Source: Bacteroides pyogenes
GTDB taxonomy: Bacteria > Bacteroidota > Bacteroidia > Bacteroidales > Bacteroidaceae
Direction of reading: 5' to 3'
Length of the DNA: 64,000 nt
Assembly (NCBI RefSeq): GCF_014196225.1
Contig: NZ_JACIDI010000013.1
Coordinates: 22,174 to 86,173 of the forward strand
Of the stretch, positions 26,311 to 35,976 are shown piece by piece. Numbering within the stretch: position 1 is the stretch's first letter; every line of letters starts with the position of its first letter. The notes under the pieces were generated by a model. That model searched no databases, had not been told where the DNA came from, and saw only the letters and a list, made by a program, of their open reading frames with translations. Both the position numbers and the translations under genes were made by a program.

Positions 26311-26728
26311 TGCTTCAAATCCAAACATCGACCTGCTTACTGCATCATACATTCACCAAGCGGGTACAGGCTTACTGCTTCAAATCCAAACACCGACCTG
26401 CTTACTGCATCATACATCCACCAAGCGGGCACAGGCCTGATGCTTCAATTCCAAACATCGCCTTGCTTACTGCATCATACATTCACCAAACAGGTGCAGG
26501 CTTACTGCTTCAATTCCAAACACCGCTCTGCTTACTGCAATCATACATTCACCAAACGGGTGCAGGCTTACTGCTTCAATCTTAAACACCGCCCTGCTTA
26601 CTGCAATCATACATTCACCAAGCGGGTGCAGGCTTACTGCTTCAATCCCAAACACCGCCCTGCTTACTGCAATCATACATTCACCAAGCGGGTGCAGGCT
26701 TACTGCTTCAATCTTAAAACATCGCCTG
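26311..26728 (+). repeat. 65-66 bp tandem repeat array, 6.4 copies
   Basis: Units start at 26311, 26376, 26441, 26506, 26572 and 26638, with a partial unit from 26704. The first three are 65 bp and the next three 66 bp; copies differ at a few positions. Long frames occur on both strands only because the period is near a multiple of three; the 65-bp units shift phase, so it is not read as a gene. Confidence 0.9.
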
Positions 26729-26787
26729 TTTGTAGCAAGCAAACTGTAACTCACAGCAATCGGCGTTATGCCTTACGGCGTTTCTTC

Positions 26788-27738
26788 TTAAAGAAGCCCT
26801 TTTTCCGATAAATAGCGCTCGGCTTCAATCGCAGCCTTACATCCGCTGCCTGCCGCAGTAATTGCCTGACGATAATGGGAGTCGGCTACATCGCCTGCCG
26901 CAAAAACTCCCGGAACCTTTGTACGCGGTGTGTTTCCTTCCGTAAGAATGTAACCCACCTCGTCGGTATCGAGGTATTCTTTGAATATATCCGAATTGGG
27001 CTTATGCCCTATTGCCAGGAAGAAGCCGTCTATCGGCAATTCATAACGTTCTTCGTCAGACTCGCCCAAACGTTTCACCAGCTTGACGCCTTCCACTCCT
27101 CCATCGCCGAACAGACCTACGGCATTGTGTTCGAAAAGAATTTCGATCTTTTCATGAGCCATCACACGTTCCTGCATAATCTTTGAAGCCCGCAAATAAG
27201 GTTTGCGAACAATCAGATAAACTTTAGAGGCCAAACCTGCCAGATAAATGGCTTCTTCGCAAGCCGTATCACCGCCGCCCACTACCGCAACCACTTTCTT
27301 ACGATAGAAGAACCCGTCGCAAGTAGCACAAGCGCTCACACCCATGCCCGCATATTTCTTCTCGTCATCCAGGCCCAAATATTTGGCTGTCGCGCCGGTA
27401 GAGATGATAAGCGTATCGGTTTCGATCACTTTCTCCTCATCGATGGTTACTTTATAAGGAGCCTTGCTCAAGTCTGAAGCGGTAGCTACGCCGAAACGGA
27501 TATCCGCTCCGAAGCGAGCCGCCTGCGAGCGAAGGTCTTCCATCAGTTGCGGACCGCTGATTCCTTCCGGATATCCGGGGAAATTCTCCACATCTGTGGT
27601 CGTTGTCAACTGGCCTCCCGGTTGCAATCCTTCATAAAGCACGGGATTCAGGTTGGCGCGTCCCGCATAAATCGCCGCAGTGTAACCGGCCGGTCCGGAT
27701 CCGATAATCAAACACTTTACTTTTTCTATTTCCATCAC
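26788..27738 (-). CDS. trxB: Thioredoxin-disulfide reductase
   Basis: Typical low-molecular-weight TrxB of 316 residues: FAD motif IIGSGPAGYTAAIYAGRA, redox site CATCDG, NADPH motif VVGGGDTACEEA, and the second FAD motif GVFAAGDVADSHYRQA. It reduces thioredoxin with NADPH, which in turn serves peroxidases such as Bcp (9556). Last gene of the ftsK-lolA-trxB set. The first two codons are both ATG; either may start. Confidence 0.96.
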   Translation of the reverse strand: MMEIEKVKCLIIGSGPAGYTAAIYAGRANLNPVLYEGLQPGGQLTTTTDVENFPGYPEGISGPQLMEDLRSQAARFGADIRFGVATASDLSKAPYKVTIDEEKVIETDTLIISTGATAKYLGLDDEKKYAGMGVSACATCDGFFYRKKVVAVVGGGDTACEEAIYLAGLASKVYLIVRKPYLRASKIMQERVMAHEKIEILFEHNAVGLFGDGGVEGVKLVKRLGESDEERYELPIDGFFLAIGHKPNSDIFKEYLDTDEVGYILTEGNTPRTKVPGVFAAGDVADSHYRQAITAAGSGCKAAIEAERYLSEKGLL

Positions 27739-27807
27739 GTTATTTCTTTTTTATATTTACTTTCCATCATACGCCCATCCAAGCACAAAAGCCCGAACAG
27801 GACGGCC

Positions 27808-28455
27808 CTATCTCAAATCAATGATTTCTGCTTTCGGAAACTTCTTTTTGTCGAACACGAAATCGGTATCGGCATATTTCTTGCCGGTTTGATAGGCGGT
27901 AACCGTTATTTCGGAACGGTTTTTTGCTCCCGGCTGCTGAAGCGAAATAAAAACCGGCTGATAAGTATTCCGGGCTACGTAAAGAACGATACGCGAAAAA
28001 CTCTGTTTCCGGTCTGTTGCCGTCAGAATTACTTCAAAAACCGGCTTCCCATGAAAATCGGCAACTTTCCCCAAAGCATAAGAGAAGCCTTTCCGGTAAC
28101 TATATAATAAAGCGTACGGATTTATACTCTGAAGTTCTTCCTGCGTAGGGTTACTGATATTCACTTCATCGCTGCCGTCCATATAGCTCCATTGCGTTGT
28201 TCCGTCGAACCAAGTTGTCGCTTCCGAAGTTTTCAGCAGAAATTTCTCGCCTTTCAACCGAATCAAGCCATCGGAAAAACTCTCCAATTGCCCATTGTTA
28301 TACGTCTTAACCGCAAATTCGGCCTGAACTCCTCCCGCTTTGCGAAAGGCTTCCGCCGCATTGTCCAAAACAGTTTTAGCCTGCGGCTGCCGTTGCTGGG
28401 CAGCCACAGGTAAAGACAATAAAGCTACTATAATACTAAAGATATATTTTCTCAT
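27808..28455 (-). CDS. lolA: Outer-membrane lipoprotein carrier LolA-like protein
   Basis: A 215-residue protein with a Sec signal peptide (residues about 1-18) and a LolA/LolB half-barrel pattern: VLDNAAEAFRKAGGVQAEF, LKTSEATTWFDGTTQWSYM, EVNISNPTQEEL and GKPVFEVILTATD. LolA ferries lipoproteins across the periplasm. It follows ftsK by 18 bases, an arrangement expected of an operon. Sequence identity to classical LolA is usually low in this phylum, so the exact role is family-based. Confidence 0.85.
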   Translation of the reverse strand: MRKYIFSIIVALLSLPVAAQQRQPQAKTVLDNAAEAFRKAGGVQAEFAVKTYNNGQLESFSDGLIRLKGEKFLLKTSEATTWFDGTTQWSYMDGSDEVNISNPTQEELQSINPYALLYSYRKGFSYALGKVADFHGKPVFEVILTATDRKQSFSRIVLYVARNTYQPVFISLQQPGAKNRSEITVTAYQTGKKYADTDFVFDKKKFPKAEIIDLR

Positions 28456-28473
28456 TTTTGAATAAACGGACTG

Positions 28474-30966
28474 TTATTGTAAATTGTTCAAACGCATTTC
28501 CAAGTCATTGTCATCCACGCACATCACATCACGGGCTTTACTGCCTTGTGCCGGACCGACAATGCCGGCTCTCTCTAATTGGTCCATAATTCTTCCTGCA
28601 CGGTTGTACCCGATCGAGAATTTACGCTGGATTAATGAGGTAGACCCTTGCTGGTGAATAACCACCAAGCGGGCGGCATCTTCGAACAACGGATCGAGGC
28701 GTCCCATATCGACATCACCCGGTTCGCCTCCGCTCTCTTCATTCACATATTCAGGCAGAAAGAAAGCAGTGGGATATCCTTGCTGACGAGCGATGTATCT
28801 GGTAATCTCCTCCACTTCCGGCGTATCGATAAAAGCACATTGCACACGCACCGGATCGGCTCCTTGCAAGAAAAGCATATCGCCTTTACCTATCAGCCGG
28901 TTGGCACCGGGACGGTCGAGAATGGTGCGGGAGTCCATCATGGCGGATACACGGAAAGCAATACGGGCGGGGAAATTCGCCTTAATGGTTCCTGTAATGA
29001 TATTCGTGGTCGGACGCTGGGTGGCAATAATCATGTGAATACCCACCGCACGGGCCAATTGAGCGATGCGCGCAATCGGAAGTTCCACCTCCTTGCCGGC
29101 AGTCATGATCAAGTCGCCGAACTCATCGATTACGACAACGATGTACGGCATGAATTTATGTCCTTTTTCCGGATTCAGACGGCGATTGATGAACTTCTCG
29201 TTGTATTCTCTGATATTACGTACATGAGCCATTTTCAGCAGGTCATAGCGGGTATCCATTTCCACACAAACCGAATTCAACGTCTGCACCACTTTGGTCA
29301 CATCCGTAATGATAGGTTCTCCCTCATCGGGCAGTTTGGCAAGGAAATGATTCTCAATCACCGAATAGATGCTGAACTCTACCTTCTTGGGGTCGACCAG
29401 CACAAACTTCAGCTCGGCAGGATGCTTCTTGTAAAGCAGAGAAGTGATAATGGCATTCAGCCCCACGGATTTACCTTGTCCCGTCGCTCCCGCCACCAGC
29501 ACGTGAGGCATTTTACAGAGATCGAACATGAAAACCTCGTTCGTGATTGTTTTTCCGAGAACAACCGGCAGTTCAAACTTGGATTCCTGAAACTTCTTGC
29601 TGCCAATCACGCTTTGTCCCGAAACGATCTTCGGATTTTTGTTCGGCACCTCGATACCGATTGTTCCTTTTCCCGGTATGGGAGCGATGATGCGGATTCC
29701 GTCCGCCGAAAGACTCAATGCGATATCATCTTCGAGTCCCCTGATTTTAGAAATACGCACTCCCTGCTCCGGAGTTATCTCATATAAGGTCACCGTAGGC
29801 CCTACGGTTGCTTTAATGGTACTGATCTCGATGCCGAAGCTCCGCAACGTATTGATGATTCTGTCCTTATTCGCATTTTGCTCTTCCATGTCAATGGTTG
29901 GTTCGTCATTATCAAAATGCTTCATCAAGTCGACAGTCGGGAAACGATAGTTTTCCAAATCTTTGGTCGGATTATAAGGTTCCTGTTCCGGTCCGCGATA
30001 CTCTTCTTCTTCAGCGGCGCTTTCAACCTCAAATCCGGGTTCGGCTTCGTCGAACCGTTCTTCCTGAGCTGCTGCGAAATCTGCTTCGGTCGGCACTTGT
30101 CCGATAGTCATGGGAATACCGTTTCCATTCGAAGGTTCCGGAATATCTCCTTTCAACCGGAGATTATCGGTATTCGTATGCTTATCGTTTTCGCCAACCA
30201 CTTGCATATCAATTGCAGGAGCAGACGGTTTCGCCGCATTGTGCTTCAAATCAAATTCCACTTCTTTCGGCTGAGAGGTTGTAAACTCATGAGTCTCTTC
30301 ATGCTCCGGAACAGGATGTTCTTTCCGTTTCCGCCTGAGGAAACTCAACCCGAACAATTTGCGAAGCCAGATGATCGTTCGCCTGCTGAGATAAATAAAG
30401 AAACAAATGGCTGTCACCAGCAAAAGCATCCACACACCGGGAACTCCCACCTGCGAAATCAGCCACCGGCTTACATTATATCCATGCATTCCACCGAGAT
30501 AAATGAAAGAGTCCTGATAATGATCCATAAAAGCGAATCCGAAGAAAACGGAAAACCAGATTAATAAAAGCGAACACCCGACAAACCATTTCCACAAACG
30601 TACGTTACGCACTTTCATAAGTTTTAGTCCGGCCACTGCCAAAAACACAAGAATAAAAAAGGAAGAGATGCCGAAGCAGCCATTAATGAGATAGCTTGCC
30701 AGCTGTGCTCCCCGCGAACCCGCATAATTCTTCACATGATTGTCGACCACCGACAGGTCGGCAGGATTTTCGCTGTCGATAATGCTTTGGTCGGCGGCGC
30801 CGGTAAAGAAGAAAGAAGAAAACGCCAATAGCAGATAGACCGAAAAAATGACCAGTAGCAGTCCGATGACAAAATGCGCGGTTTCATTCTTCAACGCATT
30901 CCCTACTTTATTACCGGAGTAAGAGGCGTTCTTGTCCACCTCTTTATCTGATTTCTTTTTTGCCAT
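28474..30966 (-). CDS. ftsK: DNA translocase FtsK
   Basis: Full-length FtsK of 830 residues. Membrane helices occupy roughly 30-200, followed by a charged, glutamate-rich linker and the motor domain with Walker A GATGQGKSV, Walker B YIVVVIDEFGDLIM and ATQRPTTNIITG. The C-terminal winged helix (HQQGSTSLIQRKFSIGYNRAGRIMDQLE) reads polar KOPS-type sites. It pumps chromosomes at the septum. Its codons for KGDMLFLQG (28861-28893) recur almost exactly in an intergenic repeat unit at 55384-55416. Confidence 0.97.
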   Translation of the reverse strand: MAKKKSDKEVDKNASYSGNKVGNALKNETAHFVIGLLLVIFSVYLLLAFSSFFFTGAADQSIIDSENPADLSVVDNHVKNYAGSRGAQLASYLINGCFGISSFFILVFLAVAGLKLMKVRNVRLWKWFVGCSLLLIWFSVFFGFAFMDHYQDSFIYLGGMHGYNVSRWLISQVGVPGVWMLLLVTAICFFIYLSRRTIIWLRKLFGLSFLRRKRKEHPVPEHEETHEFTTSQPKEVEFDLKHNAAKPSAPAIDMQVVGENDKHTNTDNLRLKGDIPEPSNGNGIPMTIGQVPTEADFAAAQEERFDEAEPGFEVESAAEEEEYRGPEQEPYNPTKDLENYRFPTVDLMKHFDNDEPTIDMEEQNANKDRIINTLRSFGIEISTIKATVGPTVTLYEITPEQGVRISKIRGLEDDIALSLSADGIRIIAPIPGKGTIGIEVPNKNPKIVSGQSVIGSKKFQESKFELPVVLGKTITNEVFMFDLCKMPHVLVAGATGQGKSVGLNAIITSLLYKKHPAELKFVLVDPKKVEFSIYSVIENHFLAKLPDEGEPIITDVTKVVQTLNSVCVEMDTRYDLLKMAHVRNIREYNEKFINRRLNPEKGHKFMPYIVVVIDEFGDLIMTAGKEVELPIARIAQLARAVGIHMIIATQRPTTNIITGTIKANFPARIAFRVSAMMDSRTILDRPGANRLIGKGDMLFLQGADPVRVQCAFIDTPEVEEITRYIARQQGYPTAFFLPEYVNEESGGEPGDVDMGRLDPLFEDAARLVVIHQQGSTSLIQRKFSIGYNRAGRIMDQLERAGIVGPAQGSKARDVMCVDDNDLEMRLNNLQ

Positions 30967-31015
30967 GAGTATATTCTGTTTTATCTTTAATGCACTTTGC
31001 TATCTAATTAAGCAG

Positions 31016-31023
31016 CAAAAATA
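31016..31023 (-). promoter_or_regulatory. Bacteroidetes -7 box of the ftsK operon
   Basis: TATTTTTG on the minus strand, perfect, 50 bases before the ftsK ATG. Confidence 0.55.
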
Positions 31024-31066
31024 ATAAAAAAATACGGAGCGCTGCGCTCATTCAATCCTTTTTTGT

Positions 31067-31074
31067 TACCTTTG
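31067..31074 (+). promoter_or_regulatory. Bacteroidetes -7 box
   Basis: TACCTTTG, perfect, 22 bases before the ATG at 31096. It lies downstream of an earlier in-frame start at 31063, which is therefore rejected. Confidence 0.65.
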
Positions 31075-31095
31075 CAATTCAAAACAAAGCTGATT

Positions 31096-31656
31096 ATGGA
31101 AAAAGAGAGCCAAACGATATTTGACAAGAATGTGATTGAATTCGTTACCGTAGCCGCAGAATTTTGCGCATTCCTCGAGCGTGTCGGCGAAATGAAGCAA
31201 AGCACTTTTATCGACACGTCACTTAAAATTCTGCCTCTGCTCTATCTTAAGGCTTCCATGCTTCCAACAGTCGAGGCAATAGGTGATGAAACTCCCGAAT
31301 CGTATGTGACGGAAGAAATATACGAAGTGCTCCGCCTGAACTTGGCGGAACTGATGGGAGAAAAGGACGATTATCTCGATGTTTTTGTTGAAGACATGGT
31401 ATACAGCGATCAGCCTATCAAAAAATCCGTATCGGAAGATTTGGCGGACATCTATCAGGACATCAAAGATTTCATTTTTGTATTTCAATTAGGGTTAAAT
31501 GAAACAATGAACGATTCTTTGGCCATTTGCCAAGAAAACTTCGGCATGTTGTGGGGACAGAAGCTTGTCAACACGTTGCGGGCGCTTCACGACGCAAAGT
31601 ACGGTCAGACAGAAGAAGATCATTGTTACGACGGTGACTGCCACTGTCAAGATTGA
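31096..31656 (+). CDS. DUF5063-family protein
   Basis: From ATG 31096 the protein has 186 residues, all soluble, acidic and helical. It resembles the DUF5063 family found in Bacteroidetes; function unknown. The block FVTVAAEFCAFLERV and a C-terminal cysteine/histidine cluster (HCYDGDCHCQD) are visible; the latter could bind a metal. It precedes an exonuclease and an rRNA methyltransferase with short gaps, so the three probably share a transcript. Confidence 0.75.
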   Translation: MEKESQTIFDKNVIEFVTVAAEFCAFLERVGEMKQSTFIDTSLKILPLLYLKASMLPTVEAIGDETPESYVTEEIYEVLRLNLAELMGEKDDYLDVFVEDMVYSDQPIKKSVSEDLADIYQDIKDFIFVFQLGLNETMNDSLAICQENFGMLWGQKLVNTLRALHDAKYGQTEEDHCYDGDCHCQD

Positions 31657-31670
31657 AGAGTAAAGTATAC

Positions 31671-32336
31671 ATGATAGTAGAGAAAACAATCAATAAAGAT
31701 AAGGTTAAAGAACTGCCGAAAGCTGTTTTTCCGGGACGAATCCATGTTATTCAGTCGGAAGCGGAACTCGAAAAGGCAGTAAATTTTCTGCAGACAAAAC
31801 CGGTTCTGGGCATCGACAGCGAAACACGCCCATGCTTTAAAAAGGGGCAGTCGCACAAAGTGGCCCTTCTTCAAGTCTCCTCCGAGGAGTGTTGCTTTCT
31901 GTTTCGCCTCAACATGATCGGTTTGTCTCAACCCCTGATCGACTTGCTGGAGAATCCGGAAATCATTAAAGTAGGCCTTTCGCTCAAAGACGACTTTATG
32001 ATGTTGCACAAGCGGGCGCCGTTTTGCCAGCAAAGCTGCATAGATCTGCAGGATTATGTGCGTTCATTCGGAATACAGGATAAAAGTCTGCAAAAAATCT
32101 ACGCTATTTTATTCAAAGAAAAGATATCCAAATCACAACGGCTGTCGAACTGGGAAGCCGACGTGTTGAGCGACAGTCAGAAACAATACGCTGCCGTCGA
32201 CGCCTGGGCATGTCTTAACATCTACAATTTGCTGCAAAAGTTGAAGCAAACCGGAAACTACAAGATACCCCTTGAGCCCGAAGAAAAAAAAGAAGAGAAA
32301 GAAGAAAAAGAACGTCTCATAAAAACCGAAAAATAA
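31671..32336 (+). CDS. 3'-5' exonuclease domain protein (RNase D-like, DEDD type)
   Basis: The ATG at 31671 gives 221 residues; a TTG at 31653 overlapping the previous stop is an alternative. All three DEDD motifs are visible: LGIDSETRP (D-x-E), VGLSLKDDFMML, and YAAVDAWACLNIY (Y-x3-D). The C-terminus is a lysine/glutamate-rich tail. The nuclease domain alone, without HRDC domains, points to a small DNA- or RNA-directed exonuclease of unknown substrate. Confidence 0.87.
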   Translation: MIVEKTINKDKVKELPKAVFPGRIHVIQSEAELEKAVNFLQTKPVLGIDSETRPCFKKGQSHKVALLQVSSEECCFLFRLNMIGLSQPLIDLLENPEIIKVGLSLKDDFMMLHKRAPFCQQSCIDLQDYVRSFGIQDKSLQKIYAILFKEKISKSQRLSNWEADVLSDSQKQYAAVDAWACLNIYNLLQKLKQTGNYKIPLEPEEKKEEKEEKERLIKTEK

Positions 32337-32342
32337 GCCAGC

Positions 32343-33521
32343 ATGTATAAAATATACCTCAAGCCAGGTAAAGAAGAGTCGCTCAAAAGGTTTCACCCTT
32401 GGATATTCTCCGGCGCGATCTCCCGCATCGACGGAGAACCCGAAGAAGGCGAATTAGTAGAAGTATATACTTCGAAAAAGGAATTTATAGCCGAAGGTCA
32501 CTTCCAGATCGGCAGCATTGCCGTACGTGTGCTTTCGTTCCGGCAAGAGCCGGTGAACCGGGAATTCTGGAGACGGAAGCTGGAAATAGCTTACAACATG
32601 CGCTGCAGTATCGGCATAGCCACCAATCCGGAGAACGACACATATCGGCTCGTGCATGGCGAAGGCGACAATCTGCCGGGATTGATAATCGATATCTACG
32701 CAAAAACCGCCGTCATGCAGGCTCACTCCGCAGGAATGCATGCAGACCGCATGGCTATTGCCGAAGCTCTTTCGGAAGTAATGGGCGATAAAATCGAGAA
32801 CATCTATTACAAATCGGAAACGACGTTGCCTTTCAAAGCCGACCTTTTCCCCGAAAACGGATTCCTGAAAGGAGGAAGCCACGACAATATCGCGCAAGAA
32901 TACGGACTCAGGTTTCATGTAGACTGGCTGAAGGGGCAAAAAACGGGATTCTTTGTCGACCAACGGGAGAACCGCTCGCTGTTGGAACGCTATGCCAAGA
33001 ACCGTTCGGTATTGAACATGTTCTGCTATACCGGCGGATTCTCATTCTATGCCATGCGGGGAGGCGCCAAACTGGTGCACTCGGTGGACAGCTCGGCCAA
33101 AGCAATCGATTTGACGAACAAGAATGTGGAATTGAATTTTCCCGGCGATTCTCGCCATGCGTCTTTTGCAGAAGACGCGTTCAAGTTCCTCGACCGGATA
33201 GGCGACCAATATGATTTGATCGTACTCGACCCTCCCGCTTTCGCCAAACATAAAGACGCTTTGCGCAACGCACTGCAAGGCTATCGCAAATTAAACGCCA
33301 AAGCTTTCGAGAAAATCAAGCCGGGCGGCATCTTGTTTACGTTTTCCTGCTCGCAGGTGGTCACGAAAGACAATTTCCGCACAGCCGTATTTACTGCGGC
33401 AGCCATGTCGGGCCGCAGTGTCCGCATTCTGCACCAGCTGACACAGCCTGCCGACCACCCGGTAAACATATACCATCCTGAAGGAGAATACTTGAAAGGA
33501 CTGGTATTATATGTGGAATAA
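32343..33521 (+). CDS. Class I SAM-dependent rRNA methyltransferase (RlmI-like)
   Basis: The 392-residue protein has an N-terminal PUA domain (HPWIFSGAISRIDGEPEEGE), a middle domain with GLIIDIYAKTAVMQAHSAGM, and a Rossmann methyltransferase domain with VLNMFCYTGGFSFYAMRGGA (SAM site) and VLDPPAFAK (catalytic). This is the pattern of RlmI/YccW, which makes 5-methylcytosine in 23S rRNA. Starts six bases after the exonuclease gene. Confidence 0.92.
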   Translation: MYKIYLKPGKEESLKRFHPWIFSGAISRIDGEPEEGELVEVYTSKKEFIAEGHFQIGSIAVRVLSFRQEPVNREFWRRKLEIAYNMRCSIGIATNPENDTYRLVHGEGDNLPGLIIDIYAKTAVMQAHSAGMHADRMAIAEALSEVMGDKIENIYYKSETTLPFKADLFPENGFLKGGSHDNIAQEYGLRFHVDWLKGQKTGFFVDQRENRSLLERYAKNRSVLNMFCYTGGFSFYAMRGGAKLVHSVDSSAKAIDLTNKNVELNFPGDSRHASFAEDAFKFLDRIGDQYDLIVLDPPAFAKHKDALRNALQGYRKLNAKAFEKIKPGGILFTFSCSQVVTKDNFRTAVFTAAAMSGRSVRILHQLTQPADHPVNIYHPEGEYLKGLVLYVE

Positions 33522-33597
33522 TAGTATTAAATTGTTATTTAAAGTTAATAAATAGTGCTTTTTACGCAATTATTCATGTTGTAAAACATAAAACGCT

Positions 33598-33680
33598 TAT
33601 ATTTGCACTGTGTTTTTCATGGTATTAGATTTAAGGTTAATAAAGATTGGCTGTCTGGGATAGATAGCCTTCTTTTTTTA
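33598..33680 (+). ncRNA. Candidate short RNA with its own promoter and terminator
   Basis: A perfect -7 box TATATTTG (33598-33605; TTG at 33579-33581) is followed, about 45 bases later, by a hairpin (GGCTGTCT 33649-33656 with AGATAGCC 33662-33669) and eight T in nine bases. The product would be about 65 nt. It also contains a 14-codon frame from ATG 33619 whose stop lies in the hairpin. The word GGTATTAGATTTAAGGTTAA is one I recall as recurrent in Bacteroides genomes; a search is needed to confirm this. Confidence 0.55.
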
Positions 33681-34118
33681 TATACCTATTCTTATATATA
33701 ACCTCCTATATATTATATCTCTTACCTAAAAAACTTTCGCGTTTAGAAAAAGCAGATATTTTTTAGGCAAGCGCATTTTTTATTCTCAGGCAAACAGCTT
33801 TTGCCGATACAACTCTTTTCAGACCCATTCCCCGCTCAGAGTAATTCTTCGGAAGACGAAAACCGGAGATGCCCAATATTATCTCAATTTTAACAAACGC
33901 AGTTACTACAAAATACAAAGCTCTTTCATCATAAATCTCCATTGCCGACAAGCCCGACATGATTTTATTCTTAAATATAATACGGATTTATCAGAAAAAG
34001 CATAAAGAAGAGCACCTCTTTACAAGCTTTTTCCCGATTATTTGCCTACCCAATGAATGAATATATTATATTTGCATCTCATTAATTCACTAAATAGAGA
34101 AACACAAATAAGAAAACT
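33681..34118. other. AT-rich intergenic region before nupG
   Basis: No convincing gene. A 65-codon minus-strand frame (33763-33960) has no recognizable feature. The -7 box of nupG is at 34067-34074. Confidence 0.35.
34042..34074 (+). promoter_or_regulatory. Promoter of the nupG operon
   Basis: Perfect -7 box TATATTTG at 34067-34074 with TTG at 34042-34044, 22 bases upstream. Confidence 0.7.
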
Positions 34119-35384
34119 ATGAGTATCAAAGTTCGTTTGATCATTATGAACTTCCTGCAATTTGCGGTATGGGGTTCTTATCTGACTTCCATGGGAAGCT
34201 ATCTGGCAAACATCGGAATGGGAGAAAACATCGGTCTCTTCTATGCTATGCAGGGAATTGTATCTTTATTCATGCCCGCCATATTAGGAATCATTGCCGA
34301 CCGATGGATACCCGCACAAAAGCTGCTAAGCATCAGTCATTTTCTGGCAGCACTCTTCATGGCATTTGCAGGGTATTATGGTATGACCGCCGAACCCCAA
34401 GTCAGTTTCCCGGTTTTATTTAGCTTATATTCATTAAGTGTCGCTTTTTATATGCCTACTCTCGCACTCTCGAATTCGGTGGCCTATACGGCGCTCGATC
34501 AGGCTGGGCTGGATACCATCAAGCACTTTCCGCCAATCCGCATATTCGGAACCATCGGCTTCATCTGCTCTATGTGGGCTATCGACCTTCTCGGCTTACA
34601 AACCAGTTACGGACAGTTTTATGCATGCGCCGTCATCGGTTTGATTTATGGCATATATGCATTGACATTGCCTCATTGCCCTGTCAGCCACGACAATCAA
34701 AGCAAATCGCTGGTCGAAGCCTTGGGCTTACGTGCCTTCACTTTGTTCAAAAGCAAGAAGATGGCTATTTTCTTTATTTTCTCCATGCTTTTGGGAGTAT
34801 CGCTGCAGATTACCAACGGATTTGCCAACCCATACATCAGCAGTTTCGGTTCCATCCCCGAATATGCAGACACATTCGGAGTACAGCACGCCAATATTCT
34901 TATTTCGCTCTCGCAAGTGTCCGAGACATTGTGTATTCTGCTCATTCCTTTCTTTCTGAGTAAATTCGGAATCAAGAGAGTAATGCTGATAGCCATGCTG
35001 GCGTGGGTATTGCGGTTCGCCTTATTCGGCTTCGGCAACCCCGGAAGTGGAGTATGGATGTTTATTCTTTCCATGCTTGTATACGGAGTAGCGTTTGATT
35101 TTTTCAACATTTCAGGCTCCCTATTTGTTGATAGAGAAACAGACATCAGCATCCGTTCCAGCGCACAAGGCCTATTTGTCATCATGACCAACGGTTTCGG
35201 AGCCACAATCGGGACTTTGGGAGCTCAAGTTGTTGTAAACCGTTTTGTCGACTTTAACAGCACGGCTCCCCAAACGGAAGGCTGGGCGTCTGCATGGTTC
35301 GTTTTTGCCGGATACGCATTGGCAGTGGCTATCCTGTTTGCAATCATATTCAGATACAAACATCAACCGGAAAACAGTCAATAA
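34119..35384 (+). CDS. Nucleoside permease (NupG family, MFS)
   Basis: A 421-residue, twelve-helix-type protein. The opening RLIIMNFLQFAVWGSYLTSM and the later FDFFNISGSLFVDRETD are characteristic of the NupG/XapB nucleoside-proton symporter branch, as found in many Bacteroides. It imports nucleosides across the inner membrane. It heads a run of genes with gaps of 2-33 bases (nuclease, RsmE, DUF4836, ABC pair). Confidence 0.88.
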   Translation: MSIKVRLIIMNFLQFAVWGSYLTSMGSYLANIGMGENIGLFYAMQGIVSLFMPAILGIIADRWIPAQKLLSISHFLAALFMAFAGYYGMTAEPQVSFPVLFSLYSLSVAFYMPTLALSNSVAYTALDQAGLDTIKHFPPIRIFGTIGFICSMWAIDLLGLQTSYGQFYACAVIGLIYGIYALTLPHCPVSHDNQSKSLVEALGLRAFTLFKSKKMAIFFIFSMLLGVSLQITNGFANPYISSFGSIPEYADTFGVQHANILISLSQVSETLCILLIPFFLSKFGIKRVMLIAMLAWVLRFALFGFGNPGSGVWMFILSMLVYGVAFDFFNISGSLFVDRETDISIRSSAQGLFVIMTNGFGATIGTLGAQVVVNRFVDFNSTAPQTEGWASAWFVFAGYALAVAILFAIIFRYKHQPENSQ

Positions 35385-35395
35385 ACAAATAGAAA

Positions 35396-35974
35396 ATGGA
35401 GAACAAGATTGAATTGCAAGTAATAAGCATCACCAACAGCCAAGCCCAGATAGGTGCATTTGCCATGCTTCTGGGGGAAGTAAACGGAGATAGGCAGCTA
35501 CCTATCATCATAGGCCCGGCCGAGGCCCAGGCGACTGCTTTATACTTGAAAGGTCTTCAAACTCCTCGTCCACTGACACATGACTTGTTCACGGCTACCA
35601 TCAACATACTTGGAGCCAATTTGCTCCGTGTTCTTATTTACAGGGCTGAAGAAGGCATTTTCTATTCTTACATATACTTAAAAAAAGAGAACGAAATTAT
35701 CCGCATGGATGCGCGAACCTCAGATGCAATAGCTCTGGCCGTACGTGCCGGCGCCCCCATTCTCATCTATGAATCAATACTTGAAAAAGAGTGCCTGCAC
35801 ATGCCGGAAGAAGAGAAAGAACGTCAAGAAAAAGGGGATAATGAAGGAAAAGAGGCTCAGGAAGAGAGTATTGAAGCACTTCAAGACGCGTTGGAGCGAG
35901 CTATAAAAAGTGAGGACTACGAATTGGCCGCCAAATTACGCGACCAGATCCGCTTAAGAAATCAAAACCAATAA
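35396..35974 (+). CDS. Bifunctional nuclease (BFN/DUF151) with UVR domain
   Basis: 192 residues. Residues about 1-130 form the BFN domain (PIIIGPAEAQATALYLKG, DARTSDAIALAVRAGAPI), known from plant and bacterial bifunctional nucleases. A charged linker leads to a C-terminal UVR motif (LQDALERAIKSEDYELAAK), the UvrB-UvrC interaction helix. A DNA-damage or stress role is likely but not established. It lies 11 bases after nupG and 2 bases before rsmE. Confidence 0.9.
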   Translation: MENKIELQVISITNSQAQIGAFAMLLGEVNGDRQLPIIIGPAEAQATALYLKGLQTPRPLTHDLFTATINILGANLLRVLIYRAEEGIFYSYIYLKKENEIIRMDARTSDAIALAVRAGAPILIYESILEKECLHMPEEEKERQEKGDNEGKEAQEESIEALQDALERAIKSEDYELAAKLRDQIRLRNQNQ

Positions 35975-35976
35975 CC

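Noticed and set aside
26185..26811. Open frames of 95-208 codons through the 65-66 bp array on both strands
   Set aside because: They arise from the near-multiple-of-three period; units of 65 bp change phase, and neither strand has a start region or a known protein.
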